NCBI GenBank assembly: GCA_015654925.1
Contig: JAATFX010000051.1
Coordinates: 1 to 64,000 of the forward strand
Source: Enterobacterales bacterium
Lineage (GTDB): Bacteria; Pseudomonadota; Gammaproteobacteria; Enterobacterales; Enterobacteriaceae
Reading direction: 5' to 3'
Length of the DNA stretch: 64,000 nucleotides
Of this stretch, positions 8,041 to 18,359 are shown piece by piece; within the stretch, counting starts at the first letter, position 1; each line of letters opens with the position of its first letter. A model generated the notes under the pieces. It was not told where the DNA came from. It did no database searches and was given only the letters and a program-made list of their open reading frames with translations. A program made the position numbers and the translations under genes.

Positions 8041-9396
8041 TTAGTCCCCTTTTTCCGCCGCCAGTTTCGCCATATGTTTCTTTTCGCTAATCATGGTCAT
8101 GACCAGCAGCAGCACCGCCAGGATGCTGCCGCCGATCATCACCATAAAACCGGCGTCCCAGCCGAAGAAATCCACCGTATAACCCACAATGGCGCTGGCG
8201 GCGACGGACCCGCCGAGATAACCGAACAGGCCGGTAAAGCCGGCGGCGGTGCCGGCGGCTTTTTTCGGCGCCAGTTCCAGGGCGTGCAGGCCGATCAGCA
8301 TCACCGGACCATAAATCAGGAAACCGATGGTGATCATGCAAGCCATATCGATACCGGGATTACCTACCGGGTTTAGCCAATAGATAATAGTGACGATGGT
8401 CACCAGCACCATAAAAAACACCCCGGTGGCGCCGCGATTGCCTTTGAATACCTTATCCGACATCCAGCCGCACAGCAGCGTCCCGGGAATACCCGCGTAC
8501 TCGTACAGGAAGTAGGTCCAGGAGGATTTATCCAGCGTAAAGTGTTTCACTTCCTTGAGATAGGTCGGCGACCAGTCGAGAATGCCGTAGCGCAGCAGGT
8601 AGACAAACACGTTGGCCACGGCGATATACCACAGCAGCTTGTTCGGCAAAATATATTGCATAAAAATCTGCTTGGCGGTCAGTTCGACTTCGGCCTTGTC
8701 GCTGTAATCCACCGGATAGTCGTTTTTATACTCCTCAATGGGCGGCAGGCCGCAGGACTGCGGGGTATCGCGCATCAATCCGAAGGCGATAAAGGCCACC
8801 AGAATAGCGGCGAACGCCGGCATATACAGCGCGGCGTGCCAGTCGTTAAACCAGGCCATGCCCAGCAGGAACAGCAGGGGCGGCAAGCCGCCGCCGACGT
8901 TATGGGCGCAGTTCCAGATAGAGACGATGCCGCCGCGTTCTTTTTGCGACCACCAATGCACCATGGTCCGTCCGCACGGCGGCCATCCCATGCCCTGGAA
9001 CCAGCCGCACAGGAACAGCAGGACAAACATGACCGCGATACTTGAGGTGGCCCAGGGCACAAACCCCATAAATAACATTACCGCCGCCGACAGGATCAAC
9101 CCCGCGGGCAAAAAGACGCGCGGATTGGAACGGTCGGAAACCGAACCCATGATAAATTTGGAAAAACCGTAGGCGACGGAAATACCCGATAACGCAAAGC
9201 CCAGATCCCCGCGGCTAAAGCCCTGTTCAATCAGGTACGGCATGGCCAGGGTAAAATTTTTCCGCACCAGGTAAAACGCCGCATAACCGAAGAATATCCC
9301 CATAAAGATTTGCCAGCGCAGCCGGCGATACACCGGGTCGGTCTGATCGATAGGGACGCGGGGCTGATGTGCCGCTGGTTTGAAAATGCTCAACAT
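8041..9396 (-). CDS. glpT: glycerol-3-phosphate:phosphate antiporter GlpT
   Basis: A 451-residue major facilitator protein with 12 membrane segments. Long stretches are recognisable as E. coli GlpT: MLSIFKPA at the start, [40 protein letters not shown], and [16 protein letters not shown]. It imports sn-glycerol-3-phosphate in exchange for phosphate and is the usual entry route for fosfomycin. The frame is open to 9435, but GGAGGC seven bases before the ATG at 9396 and agreement with the E. coli start fix it there. It is transcribed divergently from glpABC, as in E. coli. No glpQ follows. Confidence 0.97.
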   Translation of the reverse strand: MLSIFKPAAHQPRVPIDQTDPVYRRLRWQIFMGIFFGYAAFYLVRKNFTLAMPYLIEQGFSRGDLGFALSGISVAYGFSKFIMGSVSDRSNPRVFLPAGLILSAAVMLFMGFVPWATSSIAVMFVLLFLCGWFQGMGWPPCGRTMVHWWSQKERGGIVSIWNCAHNVGGGLPPLLFLLGMAWFNDWHAALYMPAFAAILVAFIAFGLMRDTPQSCGLPPIEEYKNDYPVDYSDKAEVELTAKQIFMQYILPNKLLWYIAVANVFVYLLRYGILDWSPTYLKEVKHFTLDKSSWTYFLYEYAGIPGTLLCGWMSDKVFKGNRGATGVFFMVLVTIVTIIYWLNPVGNPGIDMACMITIGFLIYGPVMLIGLHALELAPKKAAGTAAGFTGLFGYLGGSVAASAIVGYTVDFFGWDAGFMVMIGGSILAVLLLVMTMISEKKHMAKLAAEKGD

Positions 9397-9768
9397 GGGC
9401 GCCTCCAATGGCTGTGTTAGTGATGATTCGCGCATAATGAATCACGGCAATACGAGGTTGAATTGATTACATTCGAATAATGTGTTCGATAACGAATCTT
9501 ATCCTAGGGAGGGTCGCCGCCGGGAGTTGTGATTTGTGTAACATTTATTACATTTTTATGAATTTAATACCATATATTAACCATTGGTCATACTTTGGAA
9601 TATTTACACATAATAAATTTATGACATTTATCAACTAAAGGGTTTTTAACGCGCGCATAACTTTCGTTTATGATTCGATATTGTTCCTTATCACACATTT
9701 TTTACGGATTTCGTGGGTTAATGCTGCTATAAACCGCCGCCGCCACGGGGCGCGCCATAGGAGGTTTC
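9397..9768. promoter_or_regulatory. divergent glpT / glpABC control region
   Basis: 372 bases between two divergent glp transcription units. It holds a clear GlpR-type operator at 9481-9500, a weaker similar stretch just upstream (about 9466-9480) and a partial TTCGATA site near 9675. TTGTGATTTGTGTAACAT near 9528-9546 may be a weak CRP site. GlpR repression and CRP activation are known for the E. coli counterpart; here they are inferred from the motifs. Confidence 0.65.
9481..9500. promoter_or_regulatory. GlpR operator candidate
   Basis: TGTTCGATAACGAATCT (9483-9499) differs from the E. coli GlpR consensus core TGTTCGWTAWCGAACAT at two positions only. It is placed between glpT and glpA where GlpR would repress both directions in the absence of glycerol-3-phosphate. 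Confidence 0.65.
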
Positions 9769-11442
9769 ATGAGTGACCGTATGAATGACGGCGCAACCAG
9801 CCGGGAGCCTTATGCTGATACGGATGTCATCATCATCGGCGGCGGGGCGACCGGCGCGGGTATCGCCCGCGACTGCGCCTGCCGCGGCCTGAATTGCCTG
9901 CTGCTGGAGCGCTATGATATCGCCAGCGGCGCCACCGGCCATAACCACGGCCTGCTGCACAGCGGCGCCCGCTATGCGGTAAATGACGCCGAATCCGCCC
10001 GCGAATGTATTGAAGAAAATCGCATCCTCAAGCGCATTGCCCGCCATTGCATTGAACCCACCGACGGATTGTTTATCACCCTGCCGCAGGATTCGCTGGA
10101 CTATCAGCGGCAATTTATCAGCGCCTGCGCCGACGCGGGCATCGATGCGCAGGCCATCGATCCCCAATTGGCCCGGCGCCTGGAACCGGCGGTGAATCCC
10201 GCCCTGGTCGGCGCGGTGCGGGTGCCGGACGGCACCATCGATCCGTTTCGCCTGAGCACGGCCAATATGCTCGACGCCCGGGAACACGGCGCGCGTTTTT
10301 TGACCTATCACGAAGTCACCGGCCTGCTGCGCCATAACGATCGGGTCACCGGGGTGCGCGTCTACAATCACAAATCCGGGCAACACCATGAGATCCACGG
10401 GGCGGTGGTCGTGAACGCCGCGGGCATCTGGGGGCAGCATATCGCCGAATATGCCGACCTGAAGATCCGGATGTTCCCGGCCAAAGGGGCGTTGCTGATC
10501 CTGGGCCATCGTATCAATAACCTGGTGATCAATCGCTGCCGCGCCCCCGCCGATGGCGACATTCTGGTGCCGGGAGATACCATTTCGCTGATCGGCACCA
10601 CCTCCACCCGCATCGGGTATGACGAGATCGATCGCCTTGCGGTGACCCCGCAGGAGGTGGATTTATTAATCCGCGAAGGCGCGCAGCTGGCGCCGATGCT
10701 GGCGCATACGCGCCTGCTGCGCGCCTATGCCGGCGTGCGCCCCCTGGTGGCCAGCGACGACGACCCCACGGGCCGCAGCGTCAGCCGCGGCATCGTGCTG
10801 CTGGATCATGCCGCCCGGGACGGCATGGCGGGATTTATCACCATTACCGGCGGCAAGCTGATGACCTATCGCCTGATGGCGCAATGGGCGACCGATAAAG
10901 TCTGCGAGAAACTGGGCGTTTGCGCGCCCTGCACCACCGCCGAGAATCCCCTGCCCGGCTCCCGGCTATCGCCCGAGGAAACTAAACGCACCGTCAGCCG
11001 GCTGCCCGTGAGCATCGCCGGGTCGGCGGTTTATCGTCACGGCGATCGGGCCAGCCGGGCGCTCGGCGGCAGCCGGCTCGATAACAGCCTGGTATGCGAA
11101 TGCGAGGCGGTTACCGCCGGCGAAGTGCGTTATGCGGTGGAGTCCCTGACCGTGAATAACCTGACCGATTTGCGCCGCCGTACGCGCGTGGGCATGGGCA
11201 CCTGCCAGGGCGAACTGTGCGCCTGCCGCGCCGCCGGCCTGCTGGCGCGGTTTAATGTCGCCACGCCTGCGCAGTCCATTGTCCAGTTGTCCAGGTTCCT
11301 GAACGAACGCTGGAAAGGCGTCAGGCCGATTGCCTGGGGGGACGCGCTGCGGGAAAGCGAATTTACCAGTTGGGTTTACCAGGGATTATGCGGCCTGGAC
11401 GGCGACAACGCCGGTAAACGGGAGACGGACGATGGAATTTGA
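9769..11442 (+). CDS. glpA: anaerobic glycerol-3-phosphate dehydrogenase subunit A
   Basis: A 557-residue FAD enzyme (542 in E. coli). The N-terminal dinucleotide fold IIIGGGATGAGIARDCA is followed by the conserved ATGHNHGLLHSGARYAV. The C-terminal BFD-like region holds Cys residues in CECEAVT and GMGTCQGELCACRAAG for an iron-sulfur cluster. GlpA with GlpB and GlpC oxidises glycerol-3-phosphate to dihydroxyacetone phosphate and feeds electrons to menaquinone during anaerobic growth. A TAGGAGG site precedes the ATG. It overlaps glpB by 11 bases. Confidence 0.97.
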   Translation: MSDRMNDGATSREPYADTDVIIIGGGATGAGIARDCACRGLNCLLLERYDIASGATGHNHGLLHSGARYAVNDAESARECIEENRILKRIARHCIEPTDGLFITLPQDSLDYQRQFISACADAGIDAQAIDPQLARRLEPAVNPALVGAVRVPDGTIDPFRLSTANMLDAREHGARFLTYHEVTGLLRHNDRVTGVRVYNHKSGQHHEIHGAVVVNAAGIWGQHIAEYADLKIRMFPAKGALLILGHRINNLVINRCRAPADGDILVPGDTISLIGTTSTRIGYDEIDRLAVTPQEVDLLIREGAQLAPMLAHTRLLRAYAGVRPLVASDDDPTGRSVSRGIVLLDHAARDGMAGFITITGGKLMTYRLMAQWATDKVCEKLGVCAPCTTAENPLPGSRLSPEETKRTVSRLPVSIAGSAVYRHGDRASRALGGSRLDNSLVCECEAVTAGEVRYAVESLTVNNLTDLRRRTRVGMGTCQGELCACRAAGLLARFNVATPAQSIVQLSRFLNERWKGVRPIAWGDALRESEFTSWVYQGLCGLDGDNAGKRETDDGI

Positions 11443-12703
11443 TACCGTAGTGATTGGCGGCGGCCTGGCGGGGTTAAGCTGCGCCATCCGCCTGGCCGAA
11501 CAGGGTAAACATTGCGCGGTGGTCAGCGCCGGACAAAGCGCGCTGTATTTCTCTTCCGGTTCCCTGGATCTGCTGTGCCGGCTGCCGGACGGCACCCCCG
11601 TGGCATCCCCCCCGGCCTGTTTGGCGGCGCTGGCCGCGCAGGCCCCGCGGCATCCTTATAGCGTCATCGGCGCCGACCGCATCATCCCCCTGGCGCGCGA
11701 AGCGCAGGCGCTGCTGGGACGCTGCAATATCGCCCTGTCCGGCGATCCGGCCCATAACCACCAGCGCATTACCCCCCTGGGCACCCGTAAAGCCACCTGG
11801 CTCAGCCCGGCGGATATTCCTGTCACCCCGTTGGACGGCGTTTTGCCCTGGCGGAAAGTGGCGGTGATCGGCATCGAAGGGTTCCTGGATTTTCAGCCGC
11901 GGATGGTGGCCGATTCGCTGGCGGCGGAACAAGGCATCGCGGCCGAAGCGGCCTATTTACATTTGCCGGCGCTGGATTTATTGCGCAATAACCCCAGCGA
12001 ATTCCGGGCGGTAAATATCGCCCGGGTGCTGGATTTGGCGGAAAACGGCGCCGCCCTGGCCGATGAGCTGGCCCGCCTGGCGGGAGATGCCGAATGCCTG
12101 ATCCTGCCGGCCTGCATCGGCCTGGACGACCGCCGGGCGCTGGACGCCCTGCGGGCCGCCATCGACCGGCCGGTATATCTGCTGCCAACCTTGCCCCCGT
12201 CCCTGCTGGGCATCCGTATGCATCAGGGCATGCTGCGGCGCTTCAACCAGTTGGGAGGGATATTTATGCCCGGCGATAAAGTCCTGAGGGCGCAATTCGA
12301 CGGACAGCGCATCCTCGGGGTTTATACCCGTAATCATAGCGATATCCCGCTGCGCGCGCGGCAGGTGGTTTTGGCCAGCGGCAGCTTTTTCAGCAACGGG
12401 CTGGTGGCGACCCGCGAACAAATTGTGGAACCGGTGTTTGGCCTTGATGTCTGGGACGACGCCGATCGCGGCGCATGGAGCCGGGCCGACTTTTTCGCGC
12501 CCCAGCCCTACCTGCAATTCGGCGTTAAAACCGATGCCGGACAGCGGGCGCTGCGCGCGGGCCGGCCGCTGGAAAATCTCTACGCCATCGGCGCGGTATT
12601 GGGCGGCTACGATCCCCTGCGGCAAGGCTGCGGCGCCGGGGTCTCGCTTACCAGCGCGCTCCATGCCGCCCGGCGCATTATCCTGGCACAGGAGAACCAA
12701 TGA
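11432..12703 (+). CDS. glpB: anaerobic glycerol-3-phosphate dehydrogenase subunit B
   Basis: A 423-residue flavoprotein (419 in E. coli) with the N-terminal motif VVIGGGLAGLSCAIRLAEQGK and the C-terminal segment VLGGYDPLRQGCGAGVSL. The frame extends upstream into glpA (to 11330), but the ATG at 11432 starts exactly at the FAD-binding strand and is the family start. It forms the soluble GlpAB dimer. Its TGA overlaps the glpC start. Confidence 0.96.
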   Translation: MEFDTVVIGGGLAGLSCAIRLAEQGKHCAVVSAGQSALYFSSGSLDLLCRLPDGTPVASPPACLAALAAQAPRHPYSVIGADRIIPLAREAQALLGRCNIALSGDPAHNHQRITPLGTRKATWLSPADIPVTPLDGVLPWRKVAVIGIEGFLDFQPRMVADSLAAEQGIAAEAAYLHLPALDLLRNNPSEFRAVNIARVLDLAENGAALADELARLAGDAECLILPACIGLDDRRALDALRAAIDRPVYLLPTLPPSLLGIRMHQGMLRRFNQLGGIFMPGDKVLRAQFDGQRILGVYTRNHSDIPLRARQVVLASGSFFSNGLVATREQIVEPVFGLDVWDDADRGAWSRADFFAPQPYLQFGVKTDAGQRALRAGRPLENLYAIGAVLGGYDPLRQGCGAGVSLTSALHAARRIILAQENQ

Positions 12704-13902
12704 TGAACCTGTCGAACGACCAGAGTTTTGATAGCTGCCTGAAATGCACCGTCTGCACGACCTACTGCCCGGTGTCCAGGGTGAATCCGCTGTTTCCGGG
12801 GCCGAAACAGGCCGGGCCGGACGGGGAGCGGCTCAGGCTCAAGGACCCGTCGCTGTATGACGAGGCGTTAAAATACTGCACCAACTGTAAACGCTGCGAG
12901 GTGGCCTGTCCTTCGGAAGTACGCATCAGCGACCTGATCCAGCGGGCCAAGGCCCGCTACAGCGAGCACCAGCCGACCCTGCGCGATGCCATCCTGAGCC
13001 ATACGGATCTGATGGGGTCGCTGTCGACGCCCCTGGCGCCCATCGTCAATCTGGGCACCGGGCTTAAACCGGTGCGCCAATTGCTGGATAAAACGCTGCA
13101 TATCGACCATCGCCGGGCACTGCCCAAATACTCTTTCGGCACCTTTCGCCGCTGGTATCGCGGCCAGGCCGCCGGCCAGCGGAAATATACGCAACAGGTG
13201 GCTTTTTTCCACGGCTGCTTTGTCAATTATAACCACCCGCAGCTGGGCAAGGACCTCATCCGGGTGTTTAACGCCATGGATATCGGCGTGCAATTGCTCA
13301 AGCATGAAAAATGCTGCGGCGTACCGCTGATTGCCAATGGTTTTATCGAACGGGCGAAAAAACAGGCCCAGGGAAATACCGCCTCGCTGCGCGACGCGGT
13401 GCTGGAGCGGGACGTCACGGTGGTGGGCACCTCATCGAGCTGTATCCACGCCCTGCGCGAGGAATACCCCCACCTGCTGGGAGTGGATACCTGCGCGGTG
13501 CGCGATCGGGTCGAGCTGGCCACGCGCTATCTTTACCGCCTGCTGGATGCCGGCAAAGCGCTGCCGCTCAAACCCATGCCGCTGCGGGTGGCTTACCATA
13601 CGCCGTGCCATATGGAAAAAATGGGCTGGACCGCCTATACCCTGGAGCTGCTGCGCCAAATCCCGGGCCTCGAACTGGTGGTGCTGGACTCCCAATGCTG
13701 CGGCATCGCCGGCACCTATGGTTTTAAATCCGAGAACTACGCCACGTCCCAGGCCATCGGCAACTCGCTGTTTCGCCAAATAGAGCAAAGCGGCGTGGAC
13801 TTGGTGGTGACCGACTGCGAAACCTGTAAATGGCAAATAGAAATGTCCACCAGCAAAAGCTGCGAGCATCCCATAACCCTGCTGGCGCGGGCGCTGGCGT
13901 AG
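12700..13902 (+). CDS. glpC: anaerobic glycerol-3-phosphate dehydrogenase subunit C (iron-sulfur)
   Basis: A 400-residue protein (396 in E. coli) with two 4Fe-4S motifs, SCLKCTVCTTYCP (C13, C16, C19, C23) and YCTNCKRCEVACP, and two downstream Cys-rich CCG domains (CCGVPL, SQCCGIAGTYGF) of the heterodisulfide-reductase type. It anchors GlpAB to the membrane and passes electrons to quinone. The start overlaps the glpB stop; ATGs at 12700 and 12703 are equally possible. It ends the glpABC operon. Confidence 0.96.
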   Translation: MMNLSNDQSFDSCLKCTVCTTYCPVSRVNPLFPGPKQAGPDGERLRLKDPSLYDEALKYCTNCKRCEVACPSEVRISDLIQRAKARYSEHQPTLRDAILSHTDLMGSLSTPLAPIVNLGTGLKPVRQLLDKTLHIDHRRALPKYSFGTFRRWYRGQAAGQRKYTQQVAFFHGCFVNYNHPQLGKDLIRVFNAMDIGVQLLKHEKCCGVPLIANGFIERAKKQAQGNTASLRDAVLERDVTVVGTSSSCIHALREEYPHLLGVDTCAVRDRVELATRYLYRLLDAGKALPLKPMPLRVAYHTPCHMEKMGWTAYTLELLRQIPGLELVVLDSQCCGIAGTYGFKSENYATSQAIGNSLFRQIEQSGVDLVVTDCETCKWQIEMSTSKSCEHPITLLARALA

Positions 13903-13906
13903 TATT

Positions 13907-13921
13907 GCGCCGTCGCGGCGC
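13907..13921 (+). terminator. GC hairpin after glpC
   Basis: GCGCCG / TCG / CGGCGC begins four bases after the glpC stop and lies in the 27-base gap between glpC and the convergent Rob-like gene. There is no T run, so it may act as a bidirectional barrier or transcript end rather than a classic intrinsic terminator. Confidence 0.35.
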
Positions 13922-13929
13922 CCGGCTGG

Positions 13930-14811
13930 TCAACGCATAATGGGAATCAGGTAATCGCAATGGACGATATCGGCATCGGTCTCCTGGCCGGCGTCCGCGT
14001 CCGGCTGCGGCAGGCGCTGGAAACGCTCGATATCGTAGCCTTCGCGCCGCACGACCTGGAGCAGCGGCAGGCAAATGCCGTAGAGATCCATGATAAAGCG
14101 CTGCAGCCCCTCGGTGGGGCCGGCATAGGTAAACTGCGCGTAATCGCCGGCGTTAAGCTTGAACATCTCCATGTTCTCCAGTTTTACCGGCAGATATTGC
14201 GGTTCGGCGGCGGTGGTATACCACACCTCGTTTTCGCCATTTTTCACGCTTGCCGGGCGCGAATAACTTAGGCCGTAAAGTACCGGCGCATCGCTTTGCG
14301 CCTCATCGAGAAACTGCCCCCAGAAGCGCTGGCGCAGCTGCGTGCGGCACAGGCTCAACTGTTCCAGGGTACAGGTGTAACTTTGGGTGATACCTTCCAG
14401 TTGGAGTTCCGGCAGGGTGATAATGTCGCTTTGCGGCACCGCGCCCGTCCTGCCGCGCAGCGGCGGTTCGAGGCCGTAAAAATCCCATTTCATCGACCGC
14501 CGGTACAGGGCGGGCGTCTGCAAAAACTGCTTTTTAAACGCGCGATTAAAGGACTGCTGGGATTCAAAATGATACTGAAGCGCGATAGCGGCCAGGGGCT
14601 TGCTGGTCAGGCGCAGCGCCATGGCGGCATTGGAAAGTCGACGGGCGCGGATATAAGCGCCCAGTACCTGGCCGGTCGTCTCTTTGAACTTGCGCTGCAA
14701 ATGCCATTTGGAATACCCCACCCTGGCGGCCACTTCATCGAGGGATAGCGGCCGATCCAGATTTTCCTCAAGCCAGTTCAATAGATCGCAAATCGTTCCA
14801 GATTTATTCAT
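13930..14811 (-). CDS. rob: Rob-type AraC/XylS regulator with GyrI-like C-terminal domain
   Basis: A 293-residue protein (Rob is 289 in E. coli). The N-terminal AraC-type DNA-binding domain carries GYSKWHLQRKFKETTGQ and the signature IALQYHFESQQSFNRAFKKQF, very close to Rob; residues from about 120 to the end match the GyrI-like effector domain, ending CDYLIPIMR where Rob has CELLIPIRR. Rob activates the mar/sox/rob set (efflux, superoxide and solvent tolerance) after binding hydrophobic ligands. In E. coli rob is not next to glp; this copy, convergent with glpC and upstream of a porin gene, could be the main Rob or a paralogue. Confidence 0.8.
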   Translation of the reverse strand: MNKSGTICDLLNWLEENLDRPLSLDEVAARVGYSKWHLQRKFKETTGQVLGAYIRARRLSNAAMALRLTSKPLAAIALQYHFESQQSFNRAFKKQFLQTPALYRRSMKWDFYGLEPPLRGRTGAVPQSDIITLPELQLEGITQSYTCTLEQLSLCRTQLRQRFWGQFLDEAQSDAPVLYGLSYSRPASVKNGENEVWYTTAAEPQYLPVKLENMEMFKLNAGDYAQFTYAGPTEGLQRFIMDLYGICLPLLQVVRREGYDIERFQRLPQPDADAGQETDADIVHCDYLIPIMR

Positions 14812-15719
14812 AATTACGGTATTACCCCTTGGAAACTCTCTGTAGGGAAAAGGAAAATAGTCTTCCCTTTCGCTTTACCCGCGGCTCACTCTCCTTCTTT
14901 GGCGACCAATAATGCGCATTATACCGTTCAATACCGCTATTATGCGACGTAGCGGGGTAGACCTTCACAAAAAATCCTTTTATATTTCTAAATATTAATG
15001 GAACCTAAACGCAGAAAATACCCCGCAATAAAATAGCCTGCCGTTCCGCTTCGCCATTGACCATTGGTGCTATTTTTACCATTTTGTGATATTCAGGAAA
15101 TCTCGGCTGCTATATGGATAAATAAGCATAAATTAACCAAAAATGCTATTTTTATCCATTAATGCCTTATTTCTTCGTGACTATCACGCTAAGTTTTTAT
15201 ATTTACCATAAAAAATAGGCTTTGATAATAAATGTGTTTTTTGTCAAAGAGTGTTATTTGTTCCCAAAAATGCCATAGGTTATTTATATATTTCATTTTA
15301 GTTCCGTTGGTTAATTACAAATATTATAAGTTGATCACAAATTTTCATTATCAGCGTTTCGTTTTTTAATTAAAGAGGGTTACTATTCTGTCTCCCATTG
15401 GTGCTTCCTGTGTCTACTCGATGCGCTTCCGCCTTGGCCCCGGGATGAAAAAGGCCAAGGCAACTTATACCAACATCGATCGGGAATATGCCAATAGCAT
15501 AAAAGCAATAACCATTTACAAACCGGTCCCTACCCCGGTGATTCATACTATTTATGTGTGTTACAGGAGGGGATGTTTCGCATAAAAAACAGGCAAAAAT
15601 GACTCATGCAAGAGACTGATACACCAGTATTGGCCTTGCAAACCTTGTATAAAAAGTTCAGGCAGTGGCGCGGGCAACTGCTCGTTTTTAATAAAAATAC
15701 TTTATAAGGTATCTTTTCG
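14812..15719. other. AT-rich 0.9-kb region upstream of the porin gene
   Basis: This stretch is distinctly AT-rich at 14.95-15.4 kb and holds no convincing gene. It must contain the porin promoter and leader and the promoter of the Rob-like gene. Enterobacterial major-porin genes have long AT-rich regulatory regions with OmpR boxes; no box could be assigned confidently by eye. A 54-codon open frame at about 15420-15584 is unsupported. Confidence 0.5.
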
Positions 15720-16811
15720 ATGAAATATAGCATTCTTGCAGTGATGATCCCGGCACTGATGGCGTCCGGAATCGCAGGCGCGGCCGAGGTATACAATAAA
15801 GACGGCAATAAACTGGATTTGTACGGCAAAGTGGACGGCTTGCATTATTTTGCCGACGATGACGGTTATGCTTCCGATGGCGACCAGTCTTATATCCGTT
15901 TCGGTTTTAAAGGCGAAACGCAAATTAACGATCAACTGACCGGTTATGGCCAGTGGGAGTATAACGTCCAGACCAACAAGACCGAAGGCAGCGATTCCAA
16001 CGATGGCACCAAAACCCGTCTGGGTTTTGCCGGTTTGAAATTCGCCGATTACGGTTCGTTTGATTATGGCCGCAACTACGGCGTGGTTTACGATGCGCTG
16101 GGCTGGACGGATATGCTGCCGGAGTTCGGCGGTGAAACCGCTTACACAGATAACTTCATGGTCGGTCGTACCACCGGCGTGGCCACGTATCGCAACACCA
16201 GCTTCTTCGGTTTGGTGGACGGCCTGGACTTTGCCCTGCAATACCAGGGTAAAAACGACCGCACCGATATCCAGCGGGCGAACGGCGACGGCTATGGCGG
16301 TTCAATCACCTATACTTCGCCCATCGGGGTCGCCATCGTCGGCGCGTATGCTTCTGGCGATCGTACCGACCGGCAGAATAGCGAAACCATCTACGGCAAC
16401 GGTGACCGGGCCGAACAGTGGGCGACGTCTCTGAAATACGACGCCAATAATATTTATCTGGCCGCGACTTATGGCGAAACCCGCAACTCCACCTATTTTG
16501 ACGGCACGCTGCCAAGCGGCGTCAGTGCGGCAGGTTTTGCCAACAAGACCCAGGATTTCCTGCTGGTGGCCCAGTATCAGTTCGATTTCGGCCTGCGCCC
16601 GTCCATCGGTTATACCCAAACCAAAGCCAAGGATGTTGAAGGCGTGGGCGATGTCGATCTGATTAAATACTATGAAGTCGGCGCCACCTACTACTTCAAC
16701 AAAAATATGTCCACCTATGTCGACTACATCATCAACCGCATTGACGATGACAACCGCCTGGGCATCAACAGCGGCGACGTAGTCGCCCTGGGCCTGGTGT
16801 ATCAGTTCTGA
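15720..16811 (+). CDS. outer-membrane general porin, OmpC/OmpF/PhoE family
   Basis: A 363-residue trimeric-porin protein. A cleavable Sec signal of about 21 residues ends ASGIAGA before [19 protein letters not shown], the hallmark N-terminus of enterobacterial porins. The mature chain shows the alternating beta-strand pattern, the YGQWEYN strand, the loop 3 region (DMLPEFGGE) and a C-terminal Phe after GLVYQ, the BAM recognition signal. Sixteen strands are expected. AAGGTATC precedes the ATG. Which of OmpC, OmpF or PhoE it corresponds to cannot be decided; sequence is divergent in the loops. A strong hairpin follows. Confidence 0.93.
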   Translation: MKYSILAVMIPALMASGIAGAAEVYNKDGNKLDLYGKVDGLHYFADDDGYASDGDQSYIRFGFKGETQINDQLTGYGQWEYNVQTNKTEGSDSNDGTKTRLGFAGLKFADYGSFDYGRNYGVVYDALGWTDMLPEFGGETAYTDNFMVGRTTGVATYRNTSFFGLVDGLDFALQYQGKNDRTDIQRANGDGYGGSITYTSPIGVAIVGAYASGDRTDRQNSETIYGNGDRAEQWATSLKYDANNIYLAATYGETRNSTYFDGTLPSGVSAAGFANKTQDFLLVAQYQFDFGLRPSIGYTQTKAKDVEGVGDVDLIKYYEVGATYYFNKNMSTYVDYIINRIDDDNRLGINSGDVVALGLVYQF

Positions 16812-16869
16812 TAATAATGCCTTGATGTGCAGGGGCGGACGTTATCCCCCTTCTTATACCGCCTCTTCC

Positions 16870-16897
16870 AATACGGCTCCCGATCGGGGGCCGTATT
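16870..16897 (+). terminator. porin-gene terminator hairpin
   Basis: AATACGGC (16870-16877) pairs with GCCGTATT (16890-16897), with CCC/GGG continuing inside around GATC, then a T-rich tail (TGCATTT). It lies about 60 bases after the porin stop and is a plausible intrinsic terminator. Confidence 0.65.
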
Positions 16898-17052
16898 TGC
16901 ATTTACAGCCCAACCGCGATAATTTGCGACCAAAGTCAGGAAAAATGTGTTTTTTCCGCTTTTTTTCGCCGTCGGGGTAACACATCTGTCCTCAAACGGA
17001 CAAAAAAAAGGTATGTTAGCCACTGTTTTCGAACGAGCGTGATAAACATCTT

Positions 17053-18252
17053 ATGATCATCAAACCTAAAATTCGTGGTTTTATCTGCACCACCACTCAT
17101 CCCGTCGGCTGCGAAGCCAACGTGCGCGAGCAAATTGCCTATGTTAAATCCACAGGCAAACTGCGCAACGGCCCTAAAAAAGTGCTGGTCATCGGCGCAT
17201 CCACCGGTTACGGCCTGGCCTCGCGCATCAATGCCGCCTTCGGCAGCGACGCCGCCACCATCGGGGTGTTTTTCGAAAAGCCGGCCAGCGACAAAAAAAC
17301 CGGCTCGGCCGGCTGGTATAACGCCGCCGCTTTCGATAAAGCCGCCAAGGAACAAGGGCTGTATGCCAAAAGCATCAACGGCGACGCCTTTTCCAACGCC
17401 TGCCGCGACGCGGTCATCGACCTGATTAAACAAGATCTGGGCCAGATCGATCTGGTGGTTTACTCCCTGGCCTCGCCGGTGCGAAAGCTGCCCGATACCG
17501 GTGAAGTGGTGCGGTCCGCCCTGAAACCCATCGGCGAACCCTATAAATCCACCGCGCTGGATACCAATAAAGACGTGCTGATCGACGTGGTGGTCGACCC
17601 CGCCAACGAGCAGGAAATCGCCGACACCGTCAAGGTCATGGGCGGGCAGGATTGGGAGTTGTGGATGGGCGCGCTGGAAGACGCCGGCGTGCTGGCGCCG
17701 GGGGCCAAAGCGGTTGCCTACTCTTATATCGGCACCGATCTGACCTGGCCCATCTACTGGCACGGCACCCTGGGCAAAGCCAAGGAAGATTTGGACCGCG
17801 CGGCCCACGCCATCGACGCCAAACTGAAGCAACAGGGCGGCGCCGCGTATGTCGCCGTGCTCAAATCGGTGGTCACCCAGGCGTCGGCCGCTATTCCGGT
17901 GATGCCGCTGTATATCTCCATGGCCTTTAAGATCATGAAGGATCTGGGCATTCACGAAGGCTGTATCGAGCAGATCCAGCGCCTGTTCGCCACCCGCCTG
18001 TTCGGCGACCGGCAGCCCGCCACCGATGACCAGCACCGCCTGCGCCTGGACGACTGGGAACTGCGCGACGACGTGCAGGACGCCTGCCGCCGGCTGTGGA
18101 GCCAGATTAACAATGATAATATTTATCAGTTAACCGATTATCAGGGTTATAAAAACGAGTTCCTGCGTTTGTTCGGCTTTGGTTTAGCCGGCGTGGACTA
18201 CGAGGCCGATGTCGACCCCGAAGTCAGCTTCGACGTACGCGAACTGGCCTGA
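17053..18252 (+). CDS. fabV: trans-2-enoyl-ACP/CoA reductase FabV
   Basis: A 399-residue protein of typical FabV length. [20 protein letters not shown] is the family N-terminus; the Rossmann segment [16 protein letters not shown] and the catalytic Y-X8-K motif ([10 protein letters not shown]) are both present. FabV reduces enoyl-ACP with NADH in the last step of fatty-acid elongation and is naturally resistant to triclosan, unlike FabI. It stands alone, convergent with the antitoxin gene, followed by a long hairpin. Whether fabI also exists in this genome cannot be seen here. Confidence 0.95.
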   Translation: MIIKPKIRGFICTTTHPVGCEANVREQIAYVKSTGKLRNGPKKVLVIGASTGYGLASRINAAFGSDAATIGVFFEKPASDKKTGSAGWYNAAAFDKAAKEQGLYAKSINGDAFSNACRDAVIDLIKQDLGQIDLVVYSLASPVRKLPDTGEVVRSALKPIGEPYKSTALDTNKDVLIDVVVDPANEQEIADTVKVMGGQDWELWMGALEDAGVLAPGAKAVAYSYIGTDLTWPIYWHGTLGKAKEDLDRAAHAIDAKLKQQGGAAYVAVLKSVVTQASAAIPVMPLYISMAFKIMKDLGIHEGCIEQIQRLFATRLFGDRQPATDDQHRLRLDDWELRDDVQDACRRLWSQINNDNIYQLTDYQGYKNEFLRLFGFGLAGVDYEADVDPEVSFDVRELA

Positions 18253-18263
18253 TGGGTTTTATA

Positions 18264-18290
18264 TGCTGCCGGCGTTAACCGCCGGCAGCA
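18264..18290. terminator. 11-bp perfect hairpin between fabV and the antitoxin gene
   Basis: TGCTGCCGGCG / TTAAC / CGCCGGCAGCA, 12 bases after the fabV stop. The stem is perfect, but no T run follows on either strand. It probably ends the fabV transcript and may also serve the convergent MazE-like gene. Confidence 0.55.
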
Positions 18291-18359
18291 TGCTCCGGTT
18301 CCGGCCGGCGCCCCTTCGATTACCTCGCCAGCAAATATCGCCGCGTTTAGGGATAAATG

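Noticed and set aside
9727..10509. 260-codon minus-strand frame opposite glpA
   Set aside because: Shadow of glpA, with low-complexity His/Gln/Gly-rich translation and no family features.
15420..15584. 54-codon frame in the porin upstream region
   Set aside because: Length is within chance, start has no ribosome-binding site, and the region is expected to be regulatory.
16936..18036. 366-codon minus-strand frame opposite fabV
   Set aside because: Shadow frame; fabV is unambiguous on the plus strand.
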